Source of the DNA: Pedobacter foliorum
GTDB lineage: Bacteria > Bacteroidota > Bacteroidia > Sphingobacteriales > Sphingobacteriaceae
Length of the DNA stretch: 64,000 nucleotides
Assembly: GCF_013266735.1 (NCBI RefSeq)
Contig: NZ_JABSNU010000002.1
Coordinates: forward strand, 434,001 to 498,000
Direction: 5' to 3'
The notes beneath the pieces were generated by a model. It was not told the origin of the DNA and ran no database searches. It worked only from the letters and a program-made list of their open reading frames with translations. The position numbers were made by a program, and so were the translations under genes. This document shows positions 8,762 through 15,225 of the stretch, in pieces; position 1 is the stretch's first letter; the number at the start of each line of letters is the position of its first letter.

Positions 8762-10147
8762 TTATAACTCGAAAGTTTCACCTTTTTCAGGTAAATTAAC
8801 TTGGTATCCGAGCTCCGTTAGGGCGTTGCTTAGTAGGGTCATGCTTTTGATTTCTCCGTGAACTAGAAACACTGCTTTAAGTTTACTGGCATCTTGTTGT
8901 TTTACGGTGTTGACAAGGTCGTTATGATCGCCATGGCCACTTAATAAATCTGTTTTCTGGATGGTGGCGTAAACCATGAGGTCGCGGTTTCTTAAACGAA
9001 CGATTGGGTCGCCTCGTAATAATCTATCGCCTAAGGTTCCTTTTGCACAATAGCCGATAAATAGAATGGTGCAGTAGTAATTCTGAATGTTATAGTAGAG
9101 GTGGTCTTGGATTCGGCCTCCTTCGAGCATTCCAGCTGAAGATATGATGATGCAGGGTTCGTGGTAATTGGATACCGACATGCTTTCGCGTTTGTCTTGA
9201 ACGTATGAGAGTTCATCGAATTCGAATTCGTCGCCTTGTTTACGATAGAAATCCTGGGACTCCTGATTTAAAAGGTGGTGGTGTTTTCGATATATGTCGG
9301 TAGCAAAGGTTGCGAGTGGGCTATCGACAAATATTTTAACTGGTGGTAGGAGCCCATTGCTAAAGATTTTGTTTAGTGAATATACGAGTGCCTGCGTACG
9401 ACCTATACTAAATGCGGGGATGATTAATCGGCCCGGATATTTAATGCACGATTCGTTTATGGTTTCTATAAGTTTGTCTTGCAGGGTTACATCGTGACTG
9501 TGTAATCTGCCTCCGTAGGTGGATTCGGATACAAGGTAATCTACTTGTGGTATTGGTTGTGGATCGACCAGGACAGGGTAGTTGGTGCGCCCTATATCGC
9601 CTGTAAAGGCTATCTTTTTTTCTACACCTTTATCTTGCAGTGTTAAAACTACGGCTGCTGCACCTAATAAGTGGCCAACGGGTATAAAGATTAATGATAC
9701 ATCATTGTTTAAGCGGAATTCTTTATTGAAGGCTATGGTGACAAACCTATCCATGGTGTCGTTTACGTGTTTGTGAAGATACAATGGCTGAGGGCCGGGT
9801 CTTCCTCTTTTGCCTTTTGTGCGTTTGTTTTGTTTGCCTATAAATACATTTACTGAATCGAGTAGTAGTAATTCTGTTAAATCGGCTGTTGGGGGTGTAG
9901 ATAGTATTTGTCCTTCAAAACCGAGTCTGACTAAGGTTGGGAGGTTCCCTGAGTGGTCTATATGGGCGTGTGTTAGGATAACGACATCTATTGACGATGG
10001 ATCGAATGGGAAGTATTGGTTTTCTTCCTGAAAGGTTTCTTTTTCGTAGTCGAGCCCACAATCAATTAATATATTATAATCTTCTAATTGTAAAAGGTGC
10101 ATGCTTCCAGTTACCTGTTTTGCTGCTCCCCAAATGGTCAATTTCAT
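8762..10147 (-). CDS. Beta-CASP metallo-beta-lactamase (RNA-specificity) hydrolase
   Basis: A 461-residue Ysh1/CPSF73-type protein. The metal-binding H-T-H-A-H-I-D-H motif lies near residue 60 and further ligands are in V-G-H-L-L-G-A and F-T-G-D-I-G. The beta-CASP half carries P-A-F-S-I-G-R-T-Q and S-S-A-G-M-L-E-G-G. The C-terminal RNA-specificity motifs S-G-H-G-D-H and V-H-G-E are intact. Relatives are zinc-dependent endo/exoribonucleases, so a cytoplasmic role in RNA processing is likely but unproven. It lies 60 bases downstream of the epimerase-like gene on the same strand. Confidence 0.88.
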   Translation of the reverse strand: MKLTIWGAAKQVTGSMHLLQLEDYNILIDCGLDYEKETFQEENQYFPFDPSSIDVVILTHAHIDHSGNLPTLVRLGFEGQILSTPPTADLTELLLLDSVNVFIGKQNKRTKGKRGRPGPQPLYLHKHVNDTMDRFVTIAFNKEFRLNNDVSLIFIPVGHLLGAAAVVLTLQDKGVEKKIAFTGDIGRTNYPVLVDPQPIPQVDYLVSESTYGGRLHSHDVTLQDKLIETINESCIKYPGRLIIPAFSIGRTQALVYSLNKIFSNGLLPPVKIFVDSPLATFATDIYRKHHHLLNQESQDFYRKQGDEFEFDELSYVQDKRESMSVSNYHEPCIIISSAGMLEGGRIQDHLYYNIQNYYCTILFIGYCAKGTLGDRLLRGDPIVRLRNRDLMVYATIQKTDLLSGHGDHNDLVNTVKQQDASKLKAVFLVHGEIKSMTLLSNALTELGYQVNLPEKGETFEL

Positions 10148-10207
10148 AGTTTTTGGTTATCCTAATAAGGGCAAGTTATCATTTTAACGGCTAAGCATAA
10201 ACTAAAT

Positions 10208-11026
10208 TTATAATTTACCTTTTGCAAGCCAGTGTACCCAGTTGGTTATCTGATAATTATATTTTAGCTGTGTGGATGATAGATTTGTGTTTATTACTTT
10301 CCAGTTTGTAAGTTCGTTTACAAAGGTTGGTGGTACTAAGCCAGAGTTAATAGTTGCCTGGGTATAAAAATCTTGCTTGGTGGGGTGGTTGGGCGTGCAG
10401 GCATTAAATGTATAGCCAAATGTTTCTGTTTCTATTATTTGAGTGCTTATGCCGATACAATCTGTTAGGTGGATTAGATTGACAGGAGCTAGTCCGTTAA
10501 GAGCTTGAGCTTTACCCGCGAAGAATTTGCCTGGATCTCTGCCCGGACCTATTAATCCTCCGAACCTAAGGATGGTTGTTTTGAATGTTTGTTGGTTTTT
10601 GAGTATGGTTTCTGCCTCAACCATTGCTTTGCCTGAGGGGGTGTCGGGGTTAGGTGGGGTTAATTCTGTTACTTCTGCATTATGATCGCCATATACTGAG
10701 GTTGAGCTTATAAACAGGATGCTTTTGATGTTGTTTGCTGCTTTGCAGATCTGGGCTATTTTATCGGGGAAACTTGCTTGTTCGGCACTGCTTCTTTTAG
10801 GTGGTATACATATTACTAATGTATGGCTGTTGAAAAAGTCGGGGTGGTAGTTAATACTTTCTTCTTGAAAGTTAACTATGTATGGGTCTATTCCGTGGTT
10901 TTGAAGTAATGGTATTTTATCAGCTGTTGTGGTTGATCCTTTTACTTTATAACCTATTGAGGTTAGGTGTTTTGCTAGTTGAAGGCCATACCAGCCACAT
11001 CCTAATATGCTGATTGTTTTGTGCAT
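10208..11026 (-). CDS. NAD(P)-binding SDR-type epimerase, YeeZ-like
   Basis: A 272-residue atypical/extended SDR protein. The Rossmann motif is I-L-G-C-G-W-Y-G-L-Q-L-A, typical of the YeeZ family. An active-site-like S-S-T-S-V-Y-G and the later G-P-G-R-D-P-G-K-F motif are also present. YeeZ homologues are annotated as NAD-dependent epimerases, but no substrate has been settled as far as I know. It precedes the beta-CASP hydrolase by 60 bases and may be cotranscribed with it. Confidence 0.75.
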   Translation of the reverse strand: MHKTISILGCGWYGLQLAKHLTSIGYKVKGSTTTADKIPLLQNHGIDPYIVNFQEESINYHPDFFNSHTLVICIPPKRSSAEQASFPDKIAQICKAANNIKSILFISSTSVYGDHNAEVTELTPPNPDTPSGKAMVEAETILKNQQTFKTTILRFGGLIGPGRDPGKFFAGKAQALNGLAPVNLIHLTDCIGISTQIIETETFGYTFNACTPNHPTKQDFYTQATINSGLVPPTFVNELTNWKVINTNLSSTQLKYNYQITNWVHWLAKGKL

Positions 11027-11082
11027 GAGGGCTTAGTATTTAGACGGATTGCAGATTGGGTTGATTTGGGATGAGGGGGCAT

Positions 11083-11121
11083 AAAAAGAGCCTGATCAAG
11101 GTCATGATACAGGCTCTTTTT
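11083..11121. terminator. Terminator after cold-shock gene
   Basis: A hairpin with arms AAAAAGAGCCTG and CAGGCTCTTTTT lies 15 bases beyond the cold-shock protein stop codon. Its stem ends provide a T-run in both directions. Confidence 0.85.
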
Positions 11122-11135
11122 AGATTGAATGATGA

Positions 11136-11342
11136 TTAAAGAACTTTTACGTTCTGTGCCTCTGGGCCTTTTTTTCCGTCGTTCAACTCAAATTCTACAC
11201 TGTCGCCTTCATTTAGTTCTCTGAATGAATCTCCTGCTATAGCAGAAAAATGTACGAAAATATCTTTTCCTCCATCTTCTGGAGTTATGAATCCAAATCC
11301 TTTTGCAGAATTAAACCATTTAACTTTTCCTGTTGTACGCAT
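11136..11342 (-). CDS. Cold-shock protein (CspA family)
   Basis: A 68-residue OB-fold nucleic-acid chaperone. RNP1 (K-G-F-G-F-I-T) and RNP2 (D-I-F-V-H-F-S) are both intact, and the full length matches bacterial Csp proteins. It should bind single-stranded RNA and relieve secondary structure. A leader of roughly 130 bases separates it from the divergent small ORF, as expected for cold-shock genes with structured 5' regions, but no defined RNA element was recognised. A strong hairpin terminator follows the stop codon. Confidence 0.95.
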   Translation of the reverse strand: MRTTGKVKWFNSAKGFGFITPEDGGKDIFVHFSAIAGDSFRELNEGDSVEFELNDGKKGPEAQNVKVL

Positions 11343-11479
11343 AGTATTGTTATATATTTCGATGTGAAAGTAATCAATTGAATATTAAAAACAAAATGCA
11401 GCAATTTGCGCTTATTTATTGGATTAAAGAAACTTTGAAGTCCGGTTTTTGTTATATTTAGTGGTAAAAATGGACTTGT

Positions 11480-11698
11480 ATGATAAATAAATTGAAAGGG
11501 GAAGGGAAGCTGGATGCGAGGATTAGTGATGTAGATTCTGATAATTTGGGTTTGGATGCTGACCATTCGTCGGATGCCCCATCGTTACTGACACGATTAA
11601 ATGACGATAATGACCGAATTTCAGGAAATCCTGATGGGGAGAATGATGTTGATGAAAATTATAGTAGCGTAGTGTACAGTCCGTTAGATGATAAATAG
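11480..11698 (+). CDS. Small acidic hypothetical protein
   Basis: A 72-residue, strongly acidic, Asp/Asn/Ser-rich protein with no signal peptide, membrane helix or cysteine. I do not recognise it. Low-complexity acidic stretches (D-N-D-R-I-S-G-N-P-D-G-E-N-D-V-D-E-N) suggest it is disordered. It lies between the divergent cold-shock gene and the glycine-zipper lipoprotein. Support is limited to an open frame, an ATG and colinearity with the next gene, so it may be spurious. Confidence 0.45.
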   Translation: MINKLKGEGKLDARISDVDSDNLGLDADHSSDAPSLLTRLNDDNDRISGNPDGENDVDENYSSVVYSPLDDK

Positions 11699-11751
11699 CC
11701 TTTTTGGCATCATTTTTTCTTGACTTGTGGTTTAAACTAAACTGTATAGTC

Positions 11752-12222
11752 ATGAAATATTTATTTTCGATAGTAATAACAACTACAATGTTATTATCAG
11801 CGTGCTCGAATAACGCAAAGGAACAGGCTCTTATTAAGCAACAAGCTATTGCCGCTGTAAAAGACAGTTTGAAACTAGATAGTTTTAAAAGAGCAGAGGT
11901 AAAAAAACAGGAGGATGCTAAAATAGCTGCTCAGGTAAGGGAAGAAAAAAGAACTTTATTATTAGCTGAAAGAAATGAAGCTGCGTCGCAGCCTTCCCAT
12001 AACTACAGTAATGAAGCTTCTGCCCCTGCAAAGAAAAAGGGATGGAGTGAAGCTGCTAAAGGTACTGCAATTGGTGCCGGGGCAGGAGCACTTGGAGGTG
12101 CACTAATTGACAAGAAAAAAGGAAGAGGCGCCATTATTGGTGGTGTTGTTGGTGCTGGTGCTGGATACTTGATTGGAAGAGATAAAGATAGGAAATCTGG
12201 AAGGGTGCAACCAAAGAATTAA
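11752..12222 (+). CDS. Glycine-zipper lipoprotein
   Basis: A protein of about 156 residues with a lipoprotein signal ending L-L-S-A-C near residue 17. A charged coiled-coil-like helix follows (rich in K/E/A/Q, about 20-75). The C-terminal part is a glycine zipper (G-T-A-I-G-A-G-A-G-A-L-G-G-A, then a second G-A-I-I-G-G-V-V-G-A-G-A-G). It matches the YMGG-like / OmpA-type Gly-zipper family found in outer-membrane lipoproteins. I chose the ATG at 11752 because upstream in-frame codons would spoil the signal peptide. The function is unknown; such zippers insert into or order membranes. A hairpin terminator follows about 70 bases downstream. Confidence 0.75.
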   Translation: MKYLFSIVITTTMLLSACSNNAKEQALIKQQAIAAVKDSLKLDSFKRAEVKKQEDAKIAAQVREEKRTLLLAERNEAASQPSHNYSNEASAPAKKKGWSEAAKGTAIGAGAGALGGALIDKKKGRGAIIGGVVGAGAGYLIGRDKDRKSGRVQPKN

Positions 12223-12290
12223 ATTGTTACACTTAAGGGGGGGCTTATATCGGCCGTCGCCGGTATGACGAATTCAGAATGAGGTAAGTA

Positions 12291-12329
12291 AAAAAAAATG
12301 GCTGTTACTATGTAACAGCCATTTTTTTG
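12291..12329. terminator. Terminator after glycine-zipper gene
   Basis: The hairpin arms AAATGGCTGTTAC and GTAACAGCCATTT have a three-base loop and are flanked by A-run and T-run, giving a strong intrinsic terminator on either strand. Confidence 0.9.
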
Positions 12330-12365
12330 TGTTAATTTTCGTGATATTTATAATAATTTGAGAAC

Positions 12366-12383
12366 TGTGGAATATATTCTACA
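12366..12383. promoter_or_regulatory. Candidate operator palindrome
   Basis: TGTGGAATATATTCTACA is an 18-base palindrome with a single mismatched pair. It lies about 190 bases before the first gene of the exopolysaccharide locus. Its size fits a dimeric regulator site, but no regulator is identified. Confidence 0.35.
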
Positions 12384-12523
12384 ATAAGGGTTGTTTTTAT
12401 TTGGTTTATCCTGCAGTAAAAGGGTATGCGTAAAGTTTGAAATGCTTGTTATTTGTATTTATATCATTGAAATACATCTATTAATGGCCGGTTTTAGTAT
12501 GTAAGACTATTATTGGCTTGATT

Positions 12524-12555
12524 TTTTCAATTGTGAGTGTAAATACAATTGAAAA
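12524..12555 (+). promoter_or_regulatory. Start-codon-adjacent hairpin
   Basis: The arms TTTTCAATTGT (12524-12534) and ACAATTGAAAA (12545-12555) pair perfectly around a 10-base loop. The hairpin ends one base before the ATG at 12557, so it could occlude ribosome loading or be a protein-binding operator. Confidence 0.5.
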
Positions 12556-12556
12556 G

Positions 12557-12922
12557 ATGAGACTTCAGATAGGTTTGTTATTATTTATTATTATTTCTTT
12601 GAGTAGCTGCTCAAAGGATTCAGGATTTAGTAACCCTGAGATGGTTATAAATAAGGAAGGATTATTGAGAGTTGAGTGTACGAATTGTGAAGTGAATTAT
12701 CGCATTAATAATAAAGATTTTAGTGTTAGTGTTAATGAAAGCAGTGACATCCCTTTTTATTACGCAGGTGATTTTAATTTAAAAACCGAAGTGGTATCGA
12801 AAGAGGAACAGAAAATAAGAGTATTGGTGATTGACTCTTTTGGTAGAGTAGTTTCTAATGAATTAAGTAGTAAGTTGAAAGGTGAGGTTAGTAAAAAGGA
12901 GTTTGCTATTACTACAAGATGA
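12557..12922 (+). CDS. Small lipoprotein at head of polysaccharide locus
   Basis: A 121-residue protein with a lipoprotein signal (M-R-L-Q-I-G-L-L-L-F-I-I-I-S-L-S-S-C, lipobox Cys near residue 18). The mature part looks like one small beta-sandwich with paired cysteines in C-T-N-C. I do not recognise a family. I chose ATG 12557, which gives a normal signal; the longer frame from 12518 would run through a strong inverted repeat. It is the first gene of the exopolysaccharide run, 70 bases before the receiver gene, so a role in envelope assembly is plausible but unproven. Confidence 0.6.
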   Translation: MRLQIGLLLFIIISLSSCSKDSGFSNPEMVINKEGLLRVECTNCEVNYRINNKDFSVSVNESSDIPFYYAGDFNLKTEVVSKEEQKIRVLVIDSFGRVVSNELSSKLKGEVSKKEFAITTR

Positions 12923-12977
12923 TATATGATTTAGGAAATAGATAGCGAATTGTGAGGGATTAATTTAAAATTTTAAG

Positions 12978-12986
12978 AAAGGAGAT
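12978..12986 (+). promoter_or_regulatory. Canonical Shine-Dalgarno before the receiver gene
   Basis: AAAGGAGAT lies six bases before the ATG at 12993. Strong Shine-Dalgarno sequences are rare in Bacteroidota, and I did not see one this good elsewhere in the window. Confidence 0.6.
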
Positions 12987-12992
12987 AAGAAA

Positions 12993-13376
12993 ATGGACAG
13001 TAATACAATAAATAAAAAACAAATTTTAGTTGTTGACGATGAGTTAAGTATTCTTAGATTGCTAACATTTATATTGTCTGCTGACTATGATCTTGTAATT
13101 AAGAAAAGTGGTATTGAAGCGATCAGTTGGTTAGAGGAGGGCAACGATCCGAATTTAATTATATCTGATTTGATGATGCCTTACTTTGATGGCAGTACAT
13201 TGATCAGGAATCTTAAGATAAGTGGTTTTTATAGAGATACACCTGTTATTTTATTGTCTGGAGCTGAAGACTTGGAAGCGAAGGTTAAAGAAATGCCTTT
13301 TAAAATAGATAGTTACCTTGAAAAACCATTTAATCCAGCTGTTTTGAAATCTAAAATAGCAGAGCTAATAAACTAA
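12993..13376 (+). CDS. Single-domain response regulator (CheY-like)
   Basis: A 127-residue stand-alone receiver domain. The acidic pair is in L-V-V-D-D-E, the phospho-acceptor aspartate in I-I-S-D-L-M-M-P, the switch Ser in L-L-S-G-A-E and the conserved lysine in Y-L-E-K-P-F. All catalytic residues are present, so it should be phosphorylated. It has no output domain and no histidine kinase lies nearby, which points to action by protein-protein contact. The next gene encodes a sugar transferase with its own receiver-like N-terminus, an obvious candidate partner. Confidence 0.88.
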   Translation: MDSNTINKKQILVVDDELSILRLLTFILSADYDLVIKKSGIEAISWLEEGNDPNLIISDLMMPYFDGSTLIRNLKISGFYRDTPVILLSGAEDLEAKVKEMPFKIDSYLEKPFNPAVLKSKIAELIN

Positions 13377-13398
13377 GAAGAAATTAATTCCCTAGAAT

Positions 13399-14475
13399 AT
13401 GACATCCCCAACCATTGAATTGTATAAAGTGAGTGCTAAAATAGTTTATTTTGGAAAGCTACTGAAAGAAGTGATAGCTGAGGAACTTGATGGAGACATC
13501 ACATATATTGAAAATCCTGCTGATTTTAAGAATTACCTGGATAATCAATCTTTACTGAGTGTTCCTGATATTGTTTTGATAGAAGTTGATGAAAACCCCT
13601 TATGCTTTGATCAGGTAGCATATATCAAAAAGAATCCTTTACTACAGGGACTCATTATAGTGTTAATGGGTGTTAAAGAGGATAAGGCATGGAGGAAACA
13701 GGCTTTAAATCTTAGGGTTAATGATTATTATACTTATCCATTTCCTTATGAAGATTTTTGTGAGCGATTGAATTTTTTGGTGAAATTTAAACTGATTAAG
13801 CCAAAGTTGATGGACATAGCGCAACACGCGGAGGTTGAATATAGGATCCCTAGAACTAAGAGGGTATTTGATGTATTAGCATCAGGATTTGCCTTGTTGT
13901 GTTTGTCACCTTTGTTTATAATTGTTGCTATACTAATCAGATTAGAATCAAAAGGGAAGATTGTATACAAAAGCAAAAGAGTAGGAGCGGGATATAAGAT
14001 TTTTGATTTCTATAAGTTCAGATCTATGAGGAGTGATGCTGATAAAATGCTTGCTTCTATGGCTAATCTTAATCAATATGCTAACTCAGAAGAAAATAAG
14101 GATAATAAAACAGCATTTGTGAAATTTAAAAATGATCCTAGAATAACTAAGGTAGGTTCGTTTTTGAGGAAGACTAGTATTGATGAATTACCTCAGTTAA
14201 TAAATGTGCTAATCGGCGATATGTCGTTGGTAGGCAATAGGCCATTGCCGCTGTATGAAGCAGAACAGTTGACCACAAATGAGTGGTCTACCAGATTTCT
14301 AGGCCCTGCTGGGTTAACCGGTTTATGGCAGATCAGCAAAAGAGGTCAGGATGATATGTCTGAACGTGAACGTAAAGAGCTGGATAATTATTATGCCTCT
14401 AATTACTCGATTTTCCTAGATATGAAAATAATACTTAAAACTATACCTGCATTGATCCAAAAGGAGAACGTGTAA
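13399..14475 (+). CDS. Initiating sugar-phosphate transferase with N-terminal pseudo-receiver
   Basis: A 358-residue protein. The C-terminal part (about 150-355) is a bacterial sugar transferase (PglC/WbaP class). It has one hydrophobic re-entrant/membrane segment (V-F-D-V-L-A-S-G-F-A-L-L), then K-F-R-S-M-R, T-S-I-D-E-L-P-Q and N-R-P-L-P motifs. It should load a sugar-1-phosphate onto undecaprenyl phosphate to start the repeat unit. Residues about 1-125 look like a receiver fold but lack the acidic pair and the conserved lysine (Y-T-Y-P-F-P replaces the K-P motif). That makes it a pseudo-receiver in place of the usual membrane-spanning N-terminus. It is 22 bases downstream of the free receiver gene. 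Confidence 0.85.
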   Translation: MTSPTIELYKVSAKIVYFGKLLKEVIAEELDGDITYIENPADFKNYLDNQSLLSVPDIVLIEVDENPLCFDQVAYIKKNPLLQGLIIVLMGVKEDKAWRKQALNLRVNDYYTYPFPYEDFCERLNFLVKFKLIKPKLMDIAQHAEVEYRIPRTKRVFDVLASGFALLCLSPLFIIVAILIRLESKGKIVYKSKRVGAGYKIFDFYKFRSMRSDADKMLASMANLNQYANSEENKDNKTAFVKFKNDPRITKVGSFLRKTSIDELPQLINVLIGDMSLVGNRPLPLYEAEQLTTNEWSTRFLGPAGLTGLWQISKRGQDDMSERERKELDNYYASNYSIFLDMKIILKTIPALIQKENV

Positions 14476-14518
14476 AAGCTGAAATTAACCTATTACCTAT
14501 TATATGACACAAAAAAAT

Positions 14519-15199
14519 ATGAAAACTTTATTTAAAACTATATTAACTGCATTAGTGTTTTTAAGCTTAAATACTTTTGCTCAGGAATCAATGATTGATG
14601 ATGTTAATTACACTATGCTTGAGAAATATATTCAATCAGCAAAAGAGAATTTTCCAAGAAAGAAAGTGTTTGAAGGGAATGTAGAACGTGCAAAGAGTGT
14701 TGTAAGTGCAGCTAATATATCTTATTTAGACATTTTAAGTGCTTCTTATATTTACAGACCTGATGATAAAACTGCTGTAAATACGCTAAATCCATATAAT
14801 TTGAATGGATTTCAATTTGGCGCTAATATTAACATTGGTCAGTTTCTTCAAAAGCCTGCTATGGCAAAAAAAGCTAAAACTGAGCTTAAAATTGCTCAGC
14901 TCGAAAATGAAGAATATGAAAGCACTTTAACAATGGAAGTGAAAAGAAGATATTATAACTATATTAGATTGTTAAATGATCTTAAAATAAAAACACAGAA
15001 TGTGCAGGACAATGTAAGTGCTGTTGAAGATCTGAAGAATAAGTATGAAAAGGGTACAGCTCAATTAGAAGCTTACAATTATGCAAGATCAAAAGCTGCT
15101 GATGCCAGTTCATCAAAAATTCAGGCTGAAGCAGATTATTTATTAGCAAAAGATTCATTAGAAGAAATTATTGGTAAGAAATTAACCGAGATTAAATAA
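14519..15199 (+). CDS. Short TolC-like outer membrane efflux protein
   Basis: A protein of about 226 residues with a Sec signal peptide ending L-N-T-F-A-Q, followed by long amphipathic helices and one amphipathic beta segment (L-N-G-F-Q-F-G-A-N-I-N-I-G-Q-F). It resembles a single TolC/OEP repeat. Canonical TolC proteins have two repeats and about 420-480 residues, so this is half-size. With the adjacent Wzc-like protein it may help polysaccharide cross the outer membrane. I chose ATG 14519 because the signal peptide is then normal; ATG 14504 would add five residues. Confidence 0.7.
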   Translation: MKTLFKTILTALVFLSLNTFAQESMIDDVNYTMLEKYIQSAKENFPRKKVFEGNVERAKSVVSAANISYLDILSASYIYRPDDKTAVNTLNPYNLNGFQFGANINIGQFLQKPAMAKKAKTELKIAQLENEEYESTLTMEVKRRYYNYIRLLNDLKIKTQNVQDNVSAVEDLKNKYEKGTAQLEAYNYARSKAADASSSKIQAEADYLLAKDSLEEIIGKKLTEIK

Positions 15200-15225
15200 A
15201 TAGAAGCAGAGTTCAATAAAACAAT

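Larger units (their letters stand above)
12223..12556. other. Intergenic control region before the polysaccharide locus
   Basis: This 334-base gap holds, in order, a G-rich tract (near 12236), a hairpin terminator (12291-12329), an 18-base near-palindrome (12366-12383) and an 11-base perfect inverted repeat directly against the first start codon (12524-12555). No exact TAnnTTTG promoter box was found. It is the likely control region of the exopolysaccharide operon. Confidence 0.5.

Noticed and set aside
12230..12290. Mobile-element remnant at the G-rich tract
   Set aside because: No terminal inverted repeat, target duplication or transposase fragment is visible.
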